64,000 bases of DNA from Candidatus Aminicenantes bacterium UBA6072 (GCA_002436105.1 DIXU01000014.1:1-64000); one strand, 5' to 3'. Shown: positions 34,154-45,617, numbered from the stretch's first letter. Program-made: numbers and translations. The notes: generated by a model from the letters alone, not told the origin.

Positions 34154-34987
34154 ATGAATAATATCTCCGGACTTCCCGGACGCATGCTGCTGGCGCTCAT
34201 TTCCTGGCCGCGGCTCAGCCGCTTTTACGGCCGGATCATGCGCCTGCAACGGCCGCGCTTCCTGGCCGGGGCAATGATCCGCCGCTTCCAGAAGCACTAC
34301 CGGATCACCATGGATGATTTCCGGGGGACGGCCGGCGACTATCGTTCGCTTTCCGAATTCTTCCTGCGCCCGTTCGACCCGCAAAAACGCCCGCTCAACA
34401 GCGACTCCGGCCGCCTACTTTCGCCCGCCGACGGCCGCTTGAGCGAGCTGGAGCTCGTGGACCGTGACCAGGCCACCCAGGTCAAGGGCTGGACCTATCC
34501 GCTCGGCCTGCTGCTGGCCGAGCACATCGATCTCTCGCAAAAATGGCATGTGGCGACGATCTACCTGTCGCCCGGCGATTACCACCGTTTCCACTATCCC
34601 CTGTCGGGGCGGATCAGCGGCTGCTTCCACGGCGGCGCGCGCCTCTTCCCTGTCAACGGCTTTTCGGTGAACCGCGTCAAGCACCTTTATATCCGCAACG
34701 AAAGGGTGGTGACCCGCTTCGCCCTGGGCGGGGCGACGGTTTACATGGTCGCCGTCGGCGCCACCTTCGTCGGCGGCATCGGCATGAACTATCTGCCCCA
34801 CGGCCTGACGCCTCCTGGCCGGTGGCAAGAACTCGATATCCCGGCCGAGCAAATGGCCGAAATGGGCCATTTCGCCATGGGCTCGACGATCGTCCTGCTC
34901 ATACCTGCCGTGCTGGTAGAATCCGTGCTCGTCCAGAAGGGAGATGCGATCCGCGTGGGGCAGCCCCTCTTCAAGATCAAGAACTGA
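34154..34987 (+). CDS. psd: Phosphatidylserine decarboxylase
   Basis: Converts phosphatidylserine to phosphatidylethanolamine at the membrane. The 277-residue protein has YRSLSEFFLRPFDP, SPADGR (Asp93), YLSPGDYHRFHYP (active-site histidines) and FAMGSTIVLL, in which self-cleavage between Gly243 and Ser244 creates the pyruvoyl cofactor. The usual LGST is MGST here. Length and layout fit the bacterial proenzyme. No phosphatidylserine synthase gene is adjacent. The start lies 11 bases after a -10 box. Confidence 0.94.
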   Translation: MNNISGLPGRMLLALISWPRLSRFYGRIMRLQRPRFLAGAMIRRFQKHYRITMDDFRGTAGDYRSLSEFFLRPFDPQKRPLNSDSGRLLSPADGRLSELELVDRDQATQVKGWTYPLGLLLAEHIDLSQKWHVATIYLSPGDYHRFHYPLSGRISGCFHGGARLFPVNGFSVNRVKHLYIRNERVVTRFALGGATVYMVAVGATFVGGIGMNYLPHGLTPPGRWQELDIPAEQMAEMGHFAMGSTIVLLIPAVLVESVLVQKGDAIRVGQPLFKIKN

Positions 34988-35062
34988 ATTTCACAGGGCA
35001 CAAGTCAAAGCCTGCGCTCGAACAAATCGCCGACCATTCATGGCAGATGACCTGGGAAGACT

Positions 35063-35234
35063 AAAATTCCAAATCACAAGCACCAAGCACCAAACAAGCA
35101 CCAAATTCCAATGACCCAATCCCCTGGCGGGGACTTTGACCCAAACAAAAAAAAGAAACTGAAAGGGTTTTCGTTTTGGACATTGGAATTTGGGATTTGG
35201 AATTTATTTGGAATTTGGTGCTTGAGATTTGGAG
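35063..35234. repeat. Heptamer palindrome, words TTTGGAA and GGTGCTT
   Basis: The left arm (35063-35115) and right arm (35176-35234) are inverted copies built from 7-base words such as ATTGGAA, TTTGGTG, GGTGCTT and TTTGGGA. The arms share ATTGGAATTTGG and GGTGCTTG(A/T)GATTTGGA in the same orientation when one is reversed. It lies between psd and the cupin gene and could fold into a long hairpin. Confidence 0.8.
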
Positions 35235-35243
35235 CTTTTTCTC

Positions 35244-35279
35244 TTACTTGTGCCTTTTTACTTTTGCCTTTTGCCTTTC
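35244..35279 (-). repeat. Heptamer run GCAAAAG encoding the cupin C-terminus
   Basis: On the minus strand the end of the cupin gene reads GCAAAAG, GCAAAAG, TAAAAAG, GCACAAG, TAAG. These 7-base units encode the basic tail (about RQKAKVKRHK) and the stop codon. It abuts the palindrome at 35063-35234 and may be part of the same element. Confidence 0.65.
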
Positions 35280-35600
35280 TGGTTCTTCCAACTCCACTTT
35301 ATCGCCAGGAACCGGCGGCGGCATCAGCAGCAGGAGCAGCGAGTCACGTGAGGCATGGATCACGGCATGCGCTTCGCCGGGTTCGATGACGACCAGGTCC
35401 CCCTGTTTCATCACGAGTTCCCGGTCATCCACGCGAAGCCGCACGCTGCCCCGCAGCAGGATGAAGTACTCGGCCATGGTCCGGTGCAGATGGCCATGGC
35501 TGAACGGGGAGGCTCCCGATTTCACGCCCACCTGGATCGGCAAGCCGGCTTCCGCCAGATGCCAGCCCTCTTTTTGCAGGACTCCCGCTATGACCCTCAT
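35244..35600 (-). CDS. Cupin-domain protein
   Basis: 118 residues. One cupin barrel with SHGHLHRTMAEYFILLRGSVRL (motif 1, histidines for metal binding) and GDLVVIEPGEAHAV (motif 2). It probably binds a small ligand or metal; no enzyme activity can be assigned. It starts one base after the EamA gene and is likely co-transcribed. The last about 16 residues are charged and encoded by a 7-base word repeat, so the natural C-terminus was probably replaced by repeat sequence. Confidence 0.85.
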   Translation of the reverse strand: MRVIAGVLQKEGWHLAEAGLPIQVGVKSGASPFSHGHLHRTMAEYFILLRGSVRLRVDDRELVMKQGDLVVIEPGEAHAVIHASRDSLLLLLMPPPVPGDKVELEEPERQKAKVKRHK

Positions 35601-35601
35601 C

Positions 35602-36558
35602 TTACGACCCTCCTTTTCTCCGGGCCGGGACCCGTGCAGGCGGCCGGGCCAGGGCCAGTGCCGCGATGCCGGCGATCGCCGTCAGCATGCCGGCCAGCTT
35701 CAGCACCGGGAGCCAATGGCCCAGCAACCCGATGTCGAGGAGGCTGACCAGGACGGCATTCGATCCGGAAACGGCCGCGGCCGGCCCGGCCGGTCCCAGG
35801 GTGACCGCCCGCTTGATGGCCAGCATGCCCAGGGCCAGGAAGATCCCGGCCAGCAACGCCAGCCATGTGAGTGCCGGGCTGCGCAAGACCGGAAACCCCG
35901 CGCCGATCGACCCGCGCCAGGCCACGGCCAGCACGCCGCAGGTGCCGACGGCCAGCCACAGGACGACGGCGACCGTCAGCGAATCGCCTCCCCGCACTCC
36001 GGCCAGCTTCAGCAGGAAATTGGTGAGCCCGAACAGGAGCATGGTCGCAATCGCCAGGCCCACGGCGCCGAAACGGGCGCGACCGCCGGGGTCCAGGCTG
36101 ATCAGCACGATGCCGGCGACGACGGCAAGGATCCCCGCCCATTGCCCGGGCGCCAGCTTCTCGCGGATGATCGCCCAGGCCAGCAGGGCGACGACCAGGG
36201 AGTTGGCCGAGGCAACGGCCACGATCGGCCCCTTGGCCAGCGGATCGGCCGCGAGGCTGGCCTTAAGCAGCAGCATGGCCAGCGCCAGGGAGACACCGGC
36301 GGCAACGGGAAGGAGCAGGGACCGCTGCCCGGGCAGGCCGGAAAAACCTCGGCCCCGGAAGATCAAATGTGCCGCGCCGGCGATGCCGAGCAGGCCGCAG
36401 CCCAGCCATAGGACCATGGCCGCCTTGACGCTCGCAGCGGGGTCGCCGGCGCTTTTTTCCGCGATATAGCCGAGGAGAAAATTGGTCGCGCCGAAGCATG
36501 TCATCGCAGCCAACGCCCAGGCCAGCCATGCGCGCCGCGGCGGGTCGCCGGGGATCAA
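35602..36558 (-). CDS. EamA-family (DMT) permease
   Basis: 318 residues, ten membrane helices in two EamA repeats, each starting with a helix that holds CFGATNFLLG or LLFGLTNFLLK and ending with VVAGIVLISLD or AIAGIAALAL. The family moves small metabolites. The start is uncertain: the TTG at 36558 (LIPGDPPRRAW) fits the spacing after the upstream gene, whereas the open frame continues into that gene as a shadow. Middle gene of a three-gene unit with the small membrane protein and the cupin. Confidence 0.82.
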   Translation of the reverse strand: MIPGDPPRRAWLAWALAAMTCFGATNFLLGYIAEKSAGDPAASVKAAMVLWLGCGLLGIAGAAHLIFRGRGFSGLPGQRSLLLPVAAGVSLALAMLLLKASLAADPLAKGPIVAVASANSLVVALLAWAIIREKLAPGQWAGILAVVAGIVLISLDPGGRARFGAVGLAIATMLLFGLTNFLLKLAGVRGGDSLTVAVVLWLAVGTCGVLAVAWRGSIGAGFPVLRSPALTWLALLAGIFLALGMLAIKRAVTLGPAGPAAAVSGSNAVLVSLLDIGLLGHWLPVLKLAGMLTAIAGIAALALARPPARVPARRKGGS

Positions 36559-36572
36559 GGCGCGGGACCCAG

Positions 36573-36770
36573 TCAGCGGCCGGGGCCGCGCAAGACCCTG
36601 GCCGGCAGGCGGATCAGAGCCCCCAGCAGCTCGAAGACCGCGCTGACGGTCATGCCCAGGAGGCGAAAGGGCAGGAGCAGCAGCCAGACCAGGGGGTAGA
36701 GCACCAGGGCCAGGAGGGCCAGCGGCCAGCTGATGATCAGCAGGATCAGCCACAGCAGGAATTTCGTCAT
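36573..36770 (-). CDS. Small two-helix membrane protein
   Basis: 65 residues. Two strongly hydrophobic segments (about 3-38 with LLLIISW and ALVLYPLVWLLLLPFRLLG, and a weaker one at 40-55) and a basic C-terminus. The PLALLALVLYPLVWLLLLPFR pattern recurs in short hypothetical proteins of several phyla as far as I recall, with no known function. It precedes the EamA permease by 14 bases. Confidence 0.7.
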   Translation of the reverse strand: MTKFLLWLILLIISWPLALLALVLYPLVWLLLLPFRLLGMTVSAVFELLGALIRLPARVLRGPGR

Positions 36771-36838
36771 GGGCGACTCCTTGGCGCCGGGAAATCCCGT
36801 TCCCGGGCCGTTGCCGAGATTTTTTTACCACACTGTGC

Positions 36839-36844
36839 TAGAAT
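36839..36844 (+). promoter_or_regulatory. Extended -10 element of the B3/B4 gene
   Basis: TGCTAGAAT supplies an extended -10 (TAGAAT at 36839-36844) that ends 12 bases before the ATG. No clear -35 and no ribosome-binding site; predicts a leaderless or nearly leaderless mRNA. Confidence 0.4.
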
Positions 36845-36856
36845 TTACAAACTGTC

Positions 36857-37501
36857 ATGGCGGAACTTCCAGCGATCCGAAACCTGCTGCCCGGTCGGCT
36901 CAGCGCCGGCGTCATCGTCTACCGCGGCATCTCTCCGCGGCCGGGCTCGTCCCTGCCCGCGCACATCGCCAGGCAGCTCGAGCTCATCCGCAGCGCTCAC
37001 CCCGCGACACCGCCGCCCGGTTTCGCTTTCTCCCGCCGCCTGTACCGGACGTTCGGCATCGACCCGACCAAGCATCGTCCATCCGCGGAGGCTCTCTGGC
37101 GTCGTCTGCGCGGCCGCGGCGACTTTCCCGCCGTCCACCCTCTCGTCGACCTGACCAACCTGCTTTCGCTCGCCCACCAGGTCTGTTACGGCCTCTACGA
37201 CCTGGAGCGCGTCCAGGGACCGGTGACGGTCACCCTGGGCGAGGCCGGCGACCGCTACCAGGGGATCCGCAAGGATGTACTGGAGCTCTGCGGCAGGATC
37301 GTGCTGCGCGATGCCGGGGGCGCCTTCGGCAACCCCTCCGCCGATTCGCTGCGCGCCTGCGTGAACGATGCAAGCCGCGACATCCTGCAGGTGCTCTTCT
37401 TTCATCCTGAAGACCCCCGACAGCAGGCGGTCCTGGCCTCAACCCTCGCCTCCTTCAATGAATTCTTCACGACGACCGAAAACCGGTCGTTCATCATCTG
37501 A
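36857..37501 (+). CDS. B3/B4 tRNA-binding-domain protein
   Basis: 214 residues forming one B3/B4 domain, the editing-type fold of the phenylalanyl-tRNA synthetase beta chain. Typical motifs are FSRRLYRTFGIDPTKHRPSAEAL, HPLVDLTNLLSLAHQV and YQGIRKDVLELCGRIVLRD. Free-standing members may clear mischarged amino acids from tRNA, but this has not been shown for most. The bactofilin gene follows directly and is likely co-transcribed. Confidence 0.9.
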   Translation: MAELPAIRNLLPGRLSAGVIVYRGISPRPGSSLPAHIARQLELIRSAHPATPPPGFAFSRRLYRTFGIDPTKHRPSAEALWRRLRGRGDFPAVHPLVDLTNLLSLAHQVCYGLYDLERVQGPVTVTLGEAGDRYQGIRKDVLELCGRIVLRDAGGAFGNPSADSLRACVNDASRDILQVLFFHPEDPRQQAVLASTLASFNEFFTTTENRSFII

Positions 37502-37541
37502 GATGTCAGCCAGCAGGGAAACAATGCCCACAGGAGCGAAC

Positions 37542-37985
37542 ATGGAGAACACGAGAATCAGTGAGAGCTTCAGCGATCCGGGGAACAGGTCCACCCTACG
37601 GGGAACCACGCGCATCACCGGGAACGTCTCGGGACCGGGAGACCTCGAGCTGGATGGCGAGCTGGTCGGAGACATTTCCGTCGACGGCCTGTTGGTCATC
37701 GGCGAGAAGGGATCCGTCCAGGGCAGGGCCACGGCGGGGAACATGGTCCTGGCCGGCAGGGTCAAGGGAAGGATCATGGTCAGGGAAAGGATCGAGGTCC
37801 GCTCCAGCGGCCGCATGGAAGGGAATATCGTCTGCCAGAAGATCGCCATCGCCGAGGGCGCCTTCATGGATGGGGAGGTCCACACCCACAAGGGCAAGCC
37901 CCTCTCCCCGGAGTACTTCACCGAGAAGCGTAAAGACCTGCGGACCATGAAATCTCCCGATGGGGCGGGAGCGCCCGGCAAATAA
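37542..37985 (+). CDS. Bactofilin (polymer-forming cytoskeletal protein)
   Basis: 147 residues from MENTRIS. The core (about 20-115) is a right-handed beta-helix of short repeats: TRITGNVSGPGDLELDGELVGDI, LVIGEKGSVQGRATAGNMVLAGRVKG, VRSSGRMEGNIVCQKIAIAEGAFMDG. Bactofilins polymerise without nucleotide and position cell-wall enzymes. The ATG at 37542 has AGGAG five bases upstream; in-frame ATGs at 37503 and 37524 are alternatives. A charged tail follows the helix. Confidence 0.9.
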   Translation: MENTRISESFSDPGNRSTLRGTTRITGNVSGPGDLELDGELVGDISVDGLLVIGEKGSVQGRATAGNMVLAGRVKGRIMVRERIEVRSSGRMEGNIVCQKIAIAEGAFMDGEVHTHKGKPLSPEYFTEKRKDLRTMKSPDGAGAPGK

Positions 37986-38080
37986 GGCGCGTTTTCCGAC
38001 CCGGAACCGGCCGTGCATCGGACCGCCGCGGGCTCGGAAGAACAAAAGTCCAGCCGGCCGCCAAGGGACGCCCGCTTCTC

Positions 38081-38109
38081 TTGACAATTCGGGCAAAACG
38101 GATTAAAAT
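38081..38109 (+). promoter_or_regulatory. Promoter of the S1-domain gene
   Basis: Perfect TTGACA, 17 bases, TAAAAT, 53 bases before the start codon at 38163. Confidence 0.8.
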
Positions 38110-38162
38110 AATCATAGAATCCTGGTCAGCCCCATAAATCCAAGATCAGACAAGGAAAATCC

Positions 38163-39386
38163 ATGAAGGAAAACCAGCGCACCGCACCGCCCCCGCAAGG
38201 CGAAGAAAGCTTCGCCGACATGCTGAATGCTTCGTTCAGGCCCGCCGCCCGCGTCAAGGTGGGCGAAGTGGCCACGGGCAAGGTCATCTCCATCGGCAAG
38301 GACAGCATTTTCCTCGACCTCGGCATCCGCGCCGAGGGCATGATCGACCGCGAGGAATGCGAGCGCCAGGGGGAACTGACCGTCAAGCCGGGCGATCCGC
38401 TGCAGGTCCTGGTGACTTCATTCCGCGACGGCATCTTTCACTGCACGGCGCGCCTGCGCCAGGCCGGCCGCGGCGACTCGCGCACGGCGAAGGACTCGCC
38501 CTCATTGGCCCTGCTGCGTGAAGCCTATGCTGCCCGCGTCCCGGTCGAAGGCAGGGTCAAGGCGGTGAACAAGGGTGGATTCGACGTCCAGGTCATGGGC
38601 CAGAAAGCCTTTTGTCCCATTTCCCAGATCGAGCGCAACTATTGCCAGAAACCGGAAGCTCATCTGGAACAGACCTATTCCTTTCTGATCACGCAGTTCG
38701 AGGAGGACGGCCGCAACATCGTCATCGGCCGCAAGGAACTGCTGCAGACCGAGGAACGCGACAAGGCCCAGCGGCTCTGGAGCGAGCTGGAACTCAACCA
38801 GGTGCGCGAGGGAACGGTCACCTCGGTGCACGATTACGGAGCCTTCGTCGACATCGGCGGCGCCGAAGGGTTGCTGCACGTTTCTGAAATATCCTACCAG
38901 AAGGTGCAGAGTGCCAAGGATTCCCTCCAGCCGGGGCAGCAGCTTCAGGTGGCCGTGATCCGGCTCGATCCCGAGGCCGGCAAGATATCCCTGAGCCTCA
39001 AAGCGCTCCTGCCCGATCCCTGGACCGCTGCCGGCGACCAGCTGGCCGTGGGTTCCGAGATTGCGGGCAAGGTCGTTCACCTGAAGCCGTTCGGCGCCTT
39101 TGTCGAGCTCTTCCCCGGAGTGACCGGCCTGCTTCACGTCTCGCGCCTGGGAATCGGCCGCCGCATCCAGCATCCCAAGGAGATCCTCACCATCGGCGAT
39201 GATGTGCGCGTGCGCATCCTGGCCGTGGATCCGACGCGCAAAACCCTGTCACTGACCATGGAGGAACCCGAGGAGGACTTCAGCAGCGAGCTGCGGCAAC
39301 TGAACGAAAAGCAGGCCCGCGAGATGAAAAGCGGCGGCGCCATGGCCGGCCTGTTCGACGCCGCCCTGCCTGCGGACAAGGATTAG
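38163..39386 (+). CDS. S1 RNA-binding protein, four-domain RpsA paralog
   Basis: 407 residues with four S1 (OB-fold) domains at about 33-100, 118-190, 205-275 and 295-365. The third is the most canonical (GTVTSVHDYGAFVDIGGAEGLLHVSEIS). An acidic-basic tail follows. A separate six-domain RpsA is encoded at 54874, so this is a paralog that may bind mRNA or tune translation rather than being the ribosomal subunit protein itself. It has its own strong promoter and stands alone. Confidence 0.88.
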   Translation: MKENQRTAPPPQGEESFADMLNASFRPAARVKVGEVATGKVISIGKDSIFLDLGIRAEGMIDREECERQGELTVKPGDPLQVLVTSFRDGIFHCTARLRQAGRGDSRTAKDSPSLALLREAYAARVPVEGRVKAVNKGGFDVQVMGQKAFCPISQIERNYCQKPEAHLEQTYSFLITQFEEDGRNIVIGRKELLQTEERDKAQRLWSELELNQVREGTVTSVHDYGAFVDIGGAEGLLHVSEISYQKVQSAKDSLQPGQQLQVAVIRLDPEAGKISLSLKALLPDPWTAAGDQLAVGSEIAGKVVHLKPFGAFVELFPGVTGLLHVSRLGIGRRIQHPKEILTIGDDVRVRILAVDPTRKTLSLTMEEPEEDFSSELRQLNEKQAREMKSGGAMAGLFDAALPADKD

Positions 39387-39451
39387 CCCGTCTCATCGGG
39401 GACCTTCCGCATCCGGGCCACGGATTTTCAAGCGTAACGGCAGAACCGCCC

Positions 39452-39467
39452 ATGCCCTGGCGGGCAT
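39452..39467. terminator. Short hairpin between convergent genes
   Basis: ATGCCC and GGGCAT form a 6-base-pair stem with a 4-base loop between the S1 gene and the oppositely oriented PPDK regulator. No T-run; a weak candidate. Confidence 0.25.
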
Positions 39468-39479
39468 TGTCGCTGCCGG

Positions 39480-40331
39480 TCAATACGGGATATTCCCCTT
39501 TTTCATCGCCGAGCGGGCATAGGCCAGGCGCATGACCTCGGTCGCCGTTTCCTCAATGGACTTGTAGGTGGCGTCCAGCACAGGCCACTGCCGGCGTTCA
39601 TAGAGGCGCAGGGCAAATAGCACCTCGCGGCGGATCGCCTCCAGGTCGGCATAATCCGAGCCCCCTCCGCCCTGCAGCTTGATCTGCCTTTCGCGGCGGA
39701 TCGCCTCCAGGCGCTTGGGATGGATGGTCAGGGCAATGATCCGCTTCGGGTCGATGCCGTCCAGTTCTGCGGCAGGCTCCTCGTCCAGGATGATCGGGAT
39801 GTTGGCCACCTTCCAGCCGCGATAGGAAAGATAGATGCTCACCGGCGTCTTGGAGGTCCGCGAGACCCCCAGCAGCACGATCTCGGCGTTGCCGATCGTC
39901 TCCAGCCGCCGGCCGTCGTCGTGCTTGATGGTGAAGTCAACCGCTTCAATGCGCTGAAAATAATCGCGGTCCAGCTGGTGGAACAGCCCGGGCTTGGCCA
40001 GCGGCGAGATCTCCAGCAGGTCGGACAGGCGGGTGAGCACCGGGCCCAGGATATCCACGGTGGGCACGCCGTTCAGCCGCCCCAGCTCGGTGATGCGGTG
40101 GCGCAGCTCGGGCGAAGCCATGGTGTAAATGATGACGCCGTTGGTCTCGGTCGCGCGACGGAAGATGTCCTGGACCTGCTCTGGCGTGCGGATGTTGGAG
40201 AAGGTCTCCAGCTCGATCTGAGTGGTCTTGAACTGGCTCAGCGCCGCCAGGACCACCGTCTCGCAGGTCTTGCCCGTGGCGTCGGACACGGCGAAGACGT
40301 AGCGCTTGAATTCCTTATCCCCGCTGGCCAT
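39480..40331 (-). CDS. Pyruvate, phosphate dikinase / PEP synthase regulatory protein
   Basis: 283 residues from MASGDKEFKRY. It is a DUF299-family bifunctional enzyme that inactivates PPDK or PEP synthase by ADP-dependent threonine phosphorylation and reactivates it by phosphorolysis. VFAVSDATGKTCETV and GVSRTSKTPVSIYL (the P-loop-like motif) are diagnostic. The target enzyme is not in the window. The promoter ends six bases from the ATG. The open frame upstream of this start is an antisense shadow. Confidence 0.92.
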   Translation of the reverse strand: MASGDKEFKRYVFAVSDATGKTCETVVLAALSQFKTTQIELETFSNIRTPEQVQDIFRRATETNGVIIYTMASPELRHRITELGRLNGVPTVDILGPVLTRLSDLLEISPLAKPGLFHQLDRDYFQRIEAVDFTIKHDDGRRLETIGNAEIVLLGVSRTSKTPVSIYLSYRGWKVANIPIILDEEPAAELDGIDPKRIIALTIHPKRLEAIRRERQIKLQGGGGSDYADLEAIRREVLFALRLYERRQWPVLDATYKSIEETATEVMRLAYARSAMKKGNIPY

Positions 40332-40337
40332 GCGGAG

Positions 40338-40366
40338 ATGGTATTCCCGGGAAAGCGGATTGTCAA
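40338..40366 (-). promoter_or_regulatory. Leaderless promoter of the PPDK regulator
   Basis: Minus strand TTGACA, 17 bases, TACCAT ending six bases before the ATG at 40331. It is arranged back-to-back with the secA promoter. Confidence 0.6.
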
Positions 40367-40384
40367 CGCCGGGCCGCCCGGCGG

Positions 40385-40413
40385 TTGATAAAACGACAAG
40401 GCTCCGGTATAAT
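40385..40413 (+). promoter_or_regulatory. Leaderless promoter of secA
   Basis: TTGATA, 17 bases, perfect TATAAT ending nine bases before the secA ATG. The intervening bases hold no Shine-Dalgarno sequence. Confidence 0.65.
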
Positions 40414-40422
40414 ATCACCACC

Positions 40423-42995
<2,573 letters not shown>

Positions 42996-42999
<4 letters not shown>

Positions 43000-44468
43000 A
43001 AGAAAATGAAAAGATCCTGCCCGACCCCGGGCTGACTTTCGACGACGTGCTGCTGGTTCCGGGTTATTCCGAGGTGCTCCCCAGCCAGGCCGACACATCG
43101 ACCCGCTTCTCCCGCAACATCCGCCTGAGCCTGCCGCTGGTGGCGGCGGCGATGGACACCGTCTCCGAGTCGCGCATGGCCATTGCCATGGCCCAACTGG
43201 GCGGCTTGGCCATCGTCCACAAGAACCTCACCATCGCCGAGCAAGCCGGCGAAGTATTGCGCGTCAAGCGTTCGGAATCGGGCATGATCGTCAATCCCAT
43301 CACCCTGCATCCCGACAACACCTTGCAGGAGGCCCTGAAGCTGGTCCGGGAAAAGGGCATTTCGGGCCTGCCCATCGTGGACGGGCAGGGCAAGCTGGTC
43401 GGCATCCTGACCAACCGCGACCTGCGCTTCGCCGGCAACCCCAGTGCCCCCATCTCCTCCATCATGAAGGCCAAGGGGCTGATCACCGCCGGCGAGAACA
43501 TCACCATGGCCGAGGCCAAGAAGCTCCTGCATATCAACCGCATCGAGAAGCTCCCCGTGGTCGACAGGGATGGCTTTCTCAAGGGCCTGATCACCTTCAA
43601 GGACATCGTCAAGACCGAGAAATTCCCTTTGGCCTGCAAGGACGCCAATGGACAGCTGCGGGTCGGCGCCGCGGTGGGCACCGCCGCCGATACTCTCGAA
43701 CGGGTGCAGGCCCTGGTCGAGGCCGGGGTCGACGCCATCGTCATCGACACCTCCCATGCCCATTCGCGCAAGGTGATGCAGACCATCGAGAAAGTACGCG
43801 GCCTGGCCGGGGACATCGACCTGCTGGTGGGCAATATCGCCACTGCCGCGGCGGCCAGGGACCTGATGGCGCTCGGCGTCGACGGCCTGAAGGTCGGCAT
43901 CGGCCCCGGATCGATCTGCACCACCCGGGTGGTGACCGGAGCCGGAGTTCCCCAGATCACCGCGGTCATGGAGGTCGCCCGCGAGGTTGCCGGCCGGGTG
44001 CCGGTCATCGCCGACGGCGGCATCAAGTTCTCCGGGGACATCACCAAGGCCCTGGCCGCCGGCGCCCATTCCGTGATGATCGGCTCCATGCTGGCCGGCA
44101 CCGACGAGAGCCCGGGCGAGATGGTCATTTACCAGGGACGGTCCTACAAGAGGTACCGCGGCATGGGCTCCATTGGCGCCATGAAGTCAGGCAGCCGCGA
44201 CCGCTATTTCCAGGAGGACGAGTTCTCCGAGTCCAAGCTGGTCCCCGAGGGCATCGAGGGACGGGTTCCTTACCGCGGCTCGGTCATGAACCTGATCCCG
44301 CTTCTGATCGGCGGCGTGCGCGCCGGCATGGGCCTCAGCGGCTGCCGCAACATCGAGGAACTGCACCGCAAGGCCCGTTTTATCCGCATCACTTCCGCCG
44401 GCCTGAAAGAGAGCCATGTCCATGATGTGATCATTACCGAGGAATCCCCGAATTACAGGATGGATTGA
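42996..44468 (+). CDS. guaB: Inosine-5'-monophosphate dehydrogenase
   Basis: Oxidises IMP to XMP, the committed step to GTP. The 490-residue protein has the (beta/alpha)8 barrel interrupted by two CBS domains (about 95-205). The catalytic Cys308 lies in GIGPGSICTTRVV. ADGGIKFSGDITKALAAGA binds phosphate and YRGMGSIGAM is the flap region. It is translationally coupled to secA (ATGA overlap), an unusual operon partner. Confidence 0.97.
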
Positions 44469-44476
44469 GGAAGAGC

Positions 44477-45082
44477 ATGAAAACCAGAACCATACTGATG
44501 CTGCTGCTCATCATGACGCTGGGCCTGCCCGCGGCCGGCATGTACCGTTTCGGCACCGGGGTGCGCATCAGCGCATTCGGAGTGCCCAACGCCCTGCTCG
44601 ACCTGGCTTTCTTCGAGCATCCGCAGCTGGCAGGATCGGCTTTTTCCTTCGAGCTCCAATCCTACGGCGACAAGGGGCCGCAATCGGTATTCAGCGGCAT
44701 CTACAGCCTGGAATACAGCCGCATTACCGGCGAAGGCCACTATCGCGTCGAGAGGGAGGACCGCCGTTTTTTCGGCTCGGGCGAAATCACCCAGGTCAGC
44801 GCTACCGCCACCATCCTGATGCACGTTTTCCCCAGTTCCCCCATTCATCCCTACATCGGGGCCGGCATCGGCATCGGCCACCTGAGCATCTGGGCCGAAG
44901 GGGTTTACCAGGATGAACTGGGCACCACCATCCGCGATTCATTCCAGGAGAAGATGTTCGTGCCGGTCGGCCATCTTCCCATCGGCGTCATGGCCAACAT
45001 TCGCGACAGGTTCCTGGTCAGGGCCGAAGCCGGTTTCAAGAACGGCTTCTATATCGGCGGCAGCTTCACCATCAACTTCTGA
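44477..45082 (+). CDS. Predicted outer-membrane beta-barrel protein
   Basis: 201 residues from MKTRTILMLLLIM, with a signal peptide ending near LPAAGM. Alternating hydrophobic strands, PYIGAGIGIGHLSIWAEG and the aromatic ending YIGGSFTINF (C-terminal Phe) are typical of small eight-stranded OmpA/OmpW-like barrels. It starts nine bases after guaB, with GAGGAAGAG as ribosome-binding site, so it is probably in the secA operon. No ligand can be named. Confidence 0.78.
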   Translation: MKTRTILMLLLIMTLGLPAAGMYRFGTGVRISAFGVPNALLDLAFFEHPQLAGSAFSFELQSYGDKGPQSVFSGIYSLEYSRITGEGHYRVEREDRRFFGSGEITQVSATATILMHVFPSSPIHPYIGAGIGIGHLSIWAEGVYQDELGTTIRDSFQEKMFVPVGHLPIGVMANIRDRFLVRAEAGFKNGFYIGGSFTINF

Positions 45083-45164
45083 CCGGCGCATGCAGCCGGC
45101 GCACGCTTTCATTGAACCAAAAAATCGGGTATAATCGCCCTGCGGAGAGGGCGCAAGCAGAGAA

Positions 45165-45536
45165 ATGGCCGACGAAAGGATCCCCGACAAACTGACCTTC
45201 AAGCGCAAGGAGGTCATGCAGCTGGCCAAGCTGGACGGCCGCGTACTCGATTACTGGGAAAATGAGTTCCACGCCTTCGCAGCGGTGGTCAACCAGAGCG
45301 GCGAAAAATTTTACAGCCGCCGCGACGTCGAGGTCATCCTCGCCGTCAAGCAATGGCTGATCCAGGAAAAGCGCGACAAGAGTCTTATTCAGGAGCTGCT
45401 GCTGCAGCGTTTCGGCGACCTGGCCGGCGCCCAGTCACCGGCCGCCGGCGATCCCGTCAGCCCTGAAAAATTGCGCAAGATCCGCCGCGGCCTGAAGGAA
45501 ATATTGACTTTGCTCGCCAAAGATGATAAACACTGA
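45165..45536 (+). CDS. MerR-family transcriptional regulator
   Basis: 123 residues. The N-terminal winged helix has IPDKLTFKRKEVMQLAKLDGRVLDYWENEF and SGEKFYSRRDVEVILAVKQWL, as in short MerR proteins; no effector-binding domain follows, only a charged helix. Such regulators bind palindromic operators and alter promoter spacing. A TATAAT at 45129-45134 lies 30 bases upstream of the ATG and is the likely -10. tRNA-Pro follows within seven bases of the stop. Confidence 0.85.
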   Translation: MADERIPDKLTFKRKEVMQLAKLDGRVLDYWENEFHAFAAVVNQSGEKFYSRRDVEVILAVKQWLIQEKRDKSLIQELLLQRFGDLAGAQSPAAGDPVSPEKLRKIRRGLKEILTLLAKDDKH

Positions 45537-45542
45537 TTGAAT

Positions 45543-45617
45543 CGGGGCGTAGCGCAGCCTGGTTAGCGTACACGCTTGGGGTGCGTGTGGTCGGTGGTTC
45601 GAATCCACTCGCCCCGA
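45543..45617 (+). tRNA. tRNA-Pro (anticodon GGG)
   Basis: The cloverleaf is complete. Acceptor stem CGGGGCG pairs with CGCCCCG. The anticodon stem CACGC/GCGTG encloses the loop TTGGGGT, so the anticodon is GGG. The T arm carries GGTTCGAATCC. Discriminator base is A and CCA is not encoded. C1 with G72 and A73 are usual proline identity elements. A T-run directly follows (TTTTTTC) and may end transcription. Confidence 0.95.

Noticed and set aside
34988..35064. Short protein-like tail after psd (ending HSWQMTWED)
   Set aside because: The psd frame ends cleanly at 34987 and the upstream part of the other frame is a psd shadow; too short to support a gene remnant.
36559..36831. N-terminal extension of the EamA permease
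   Set aside because: It reads through the small membrane-protein gene out of frame; the permease helices begin after 36558.
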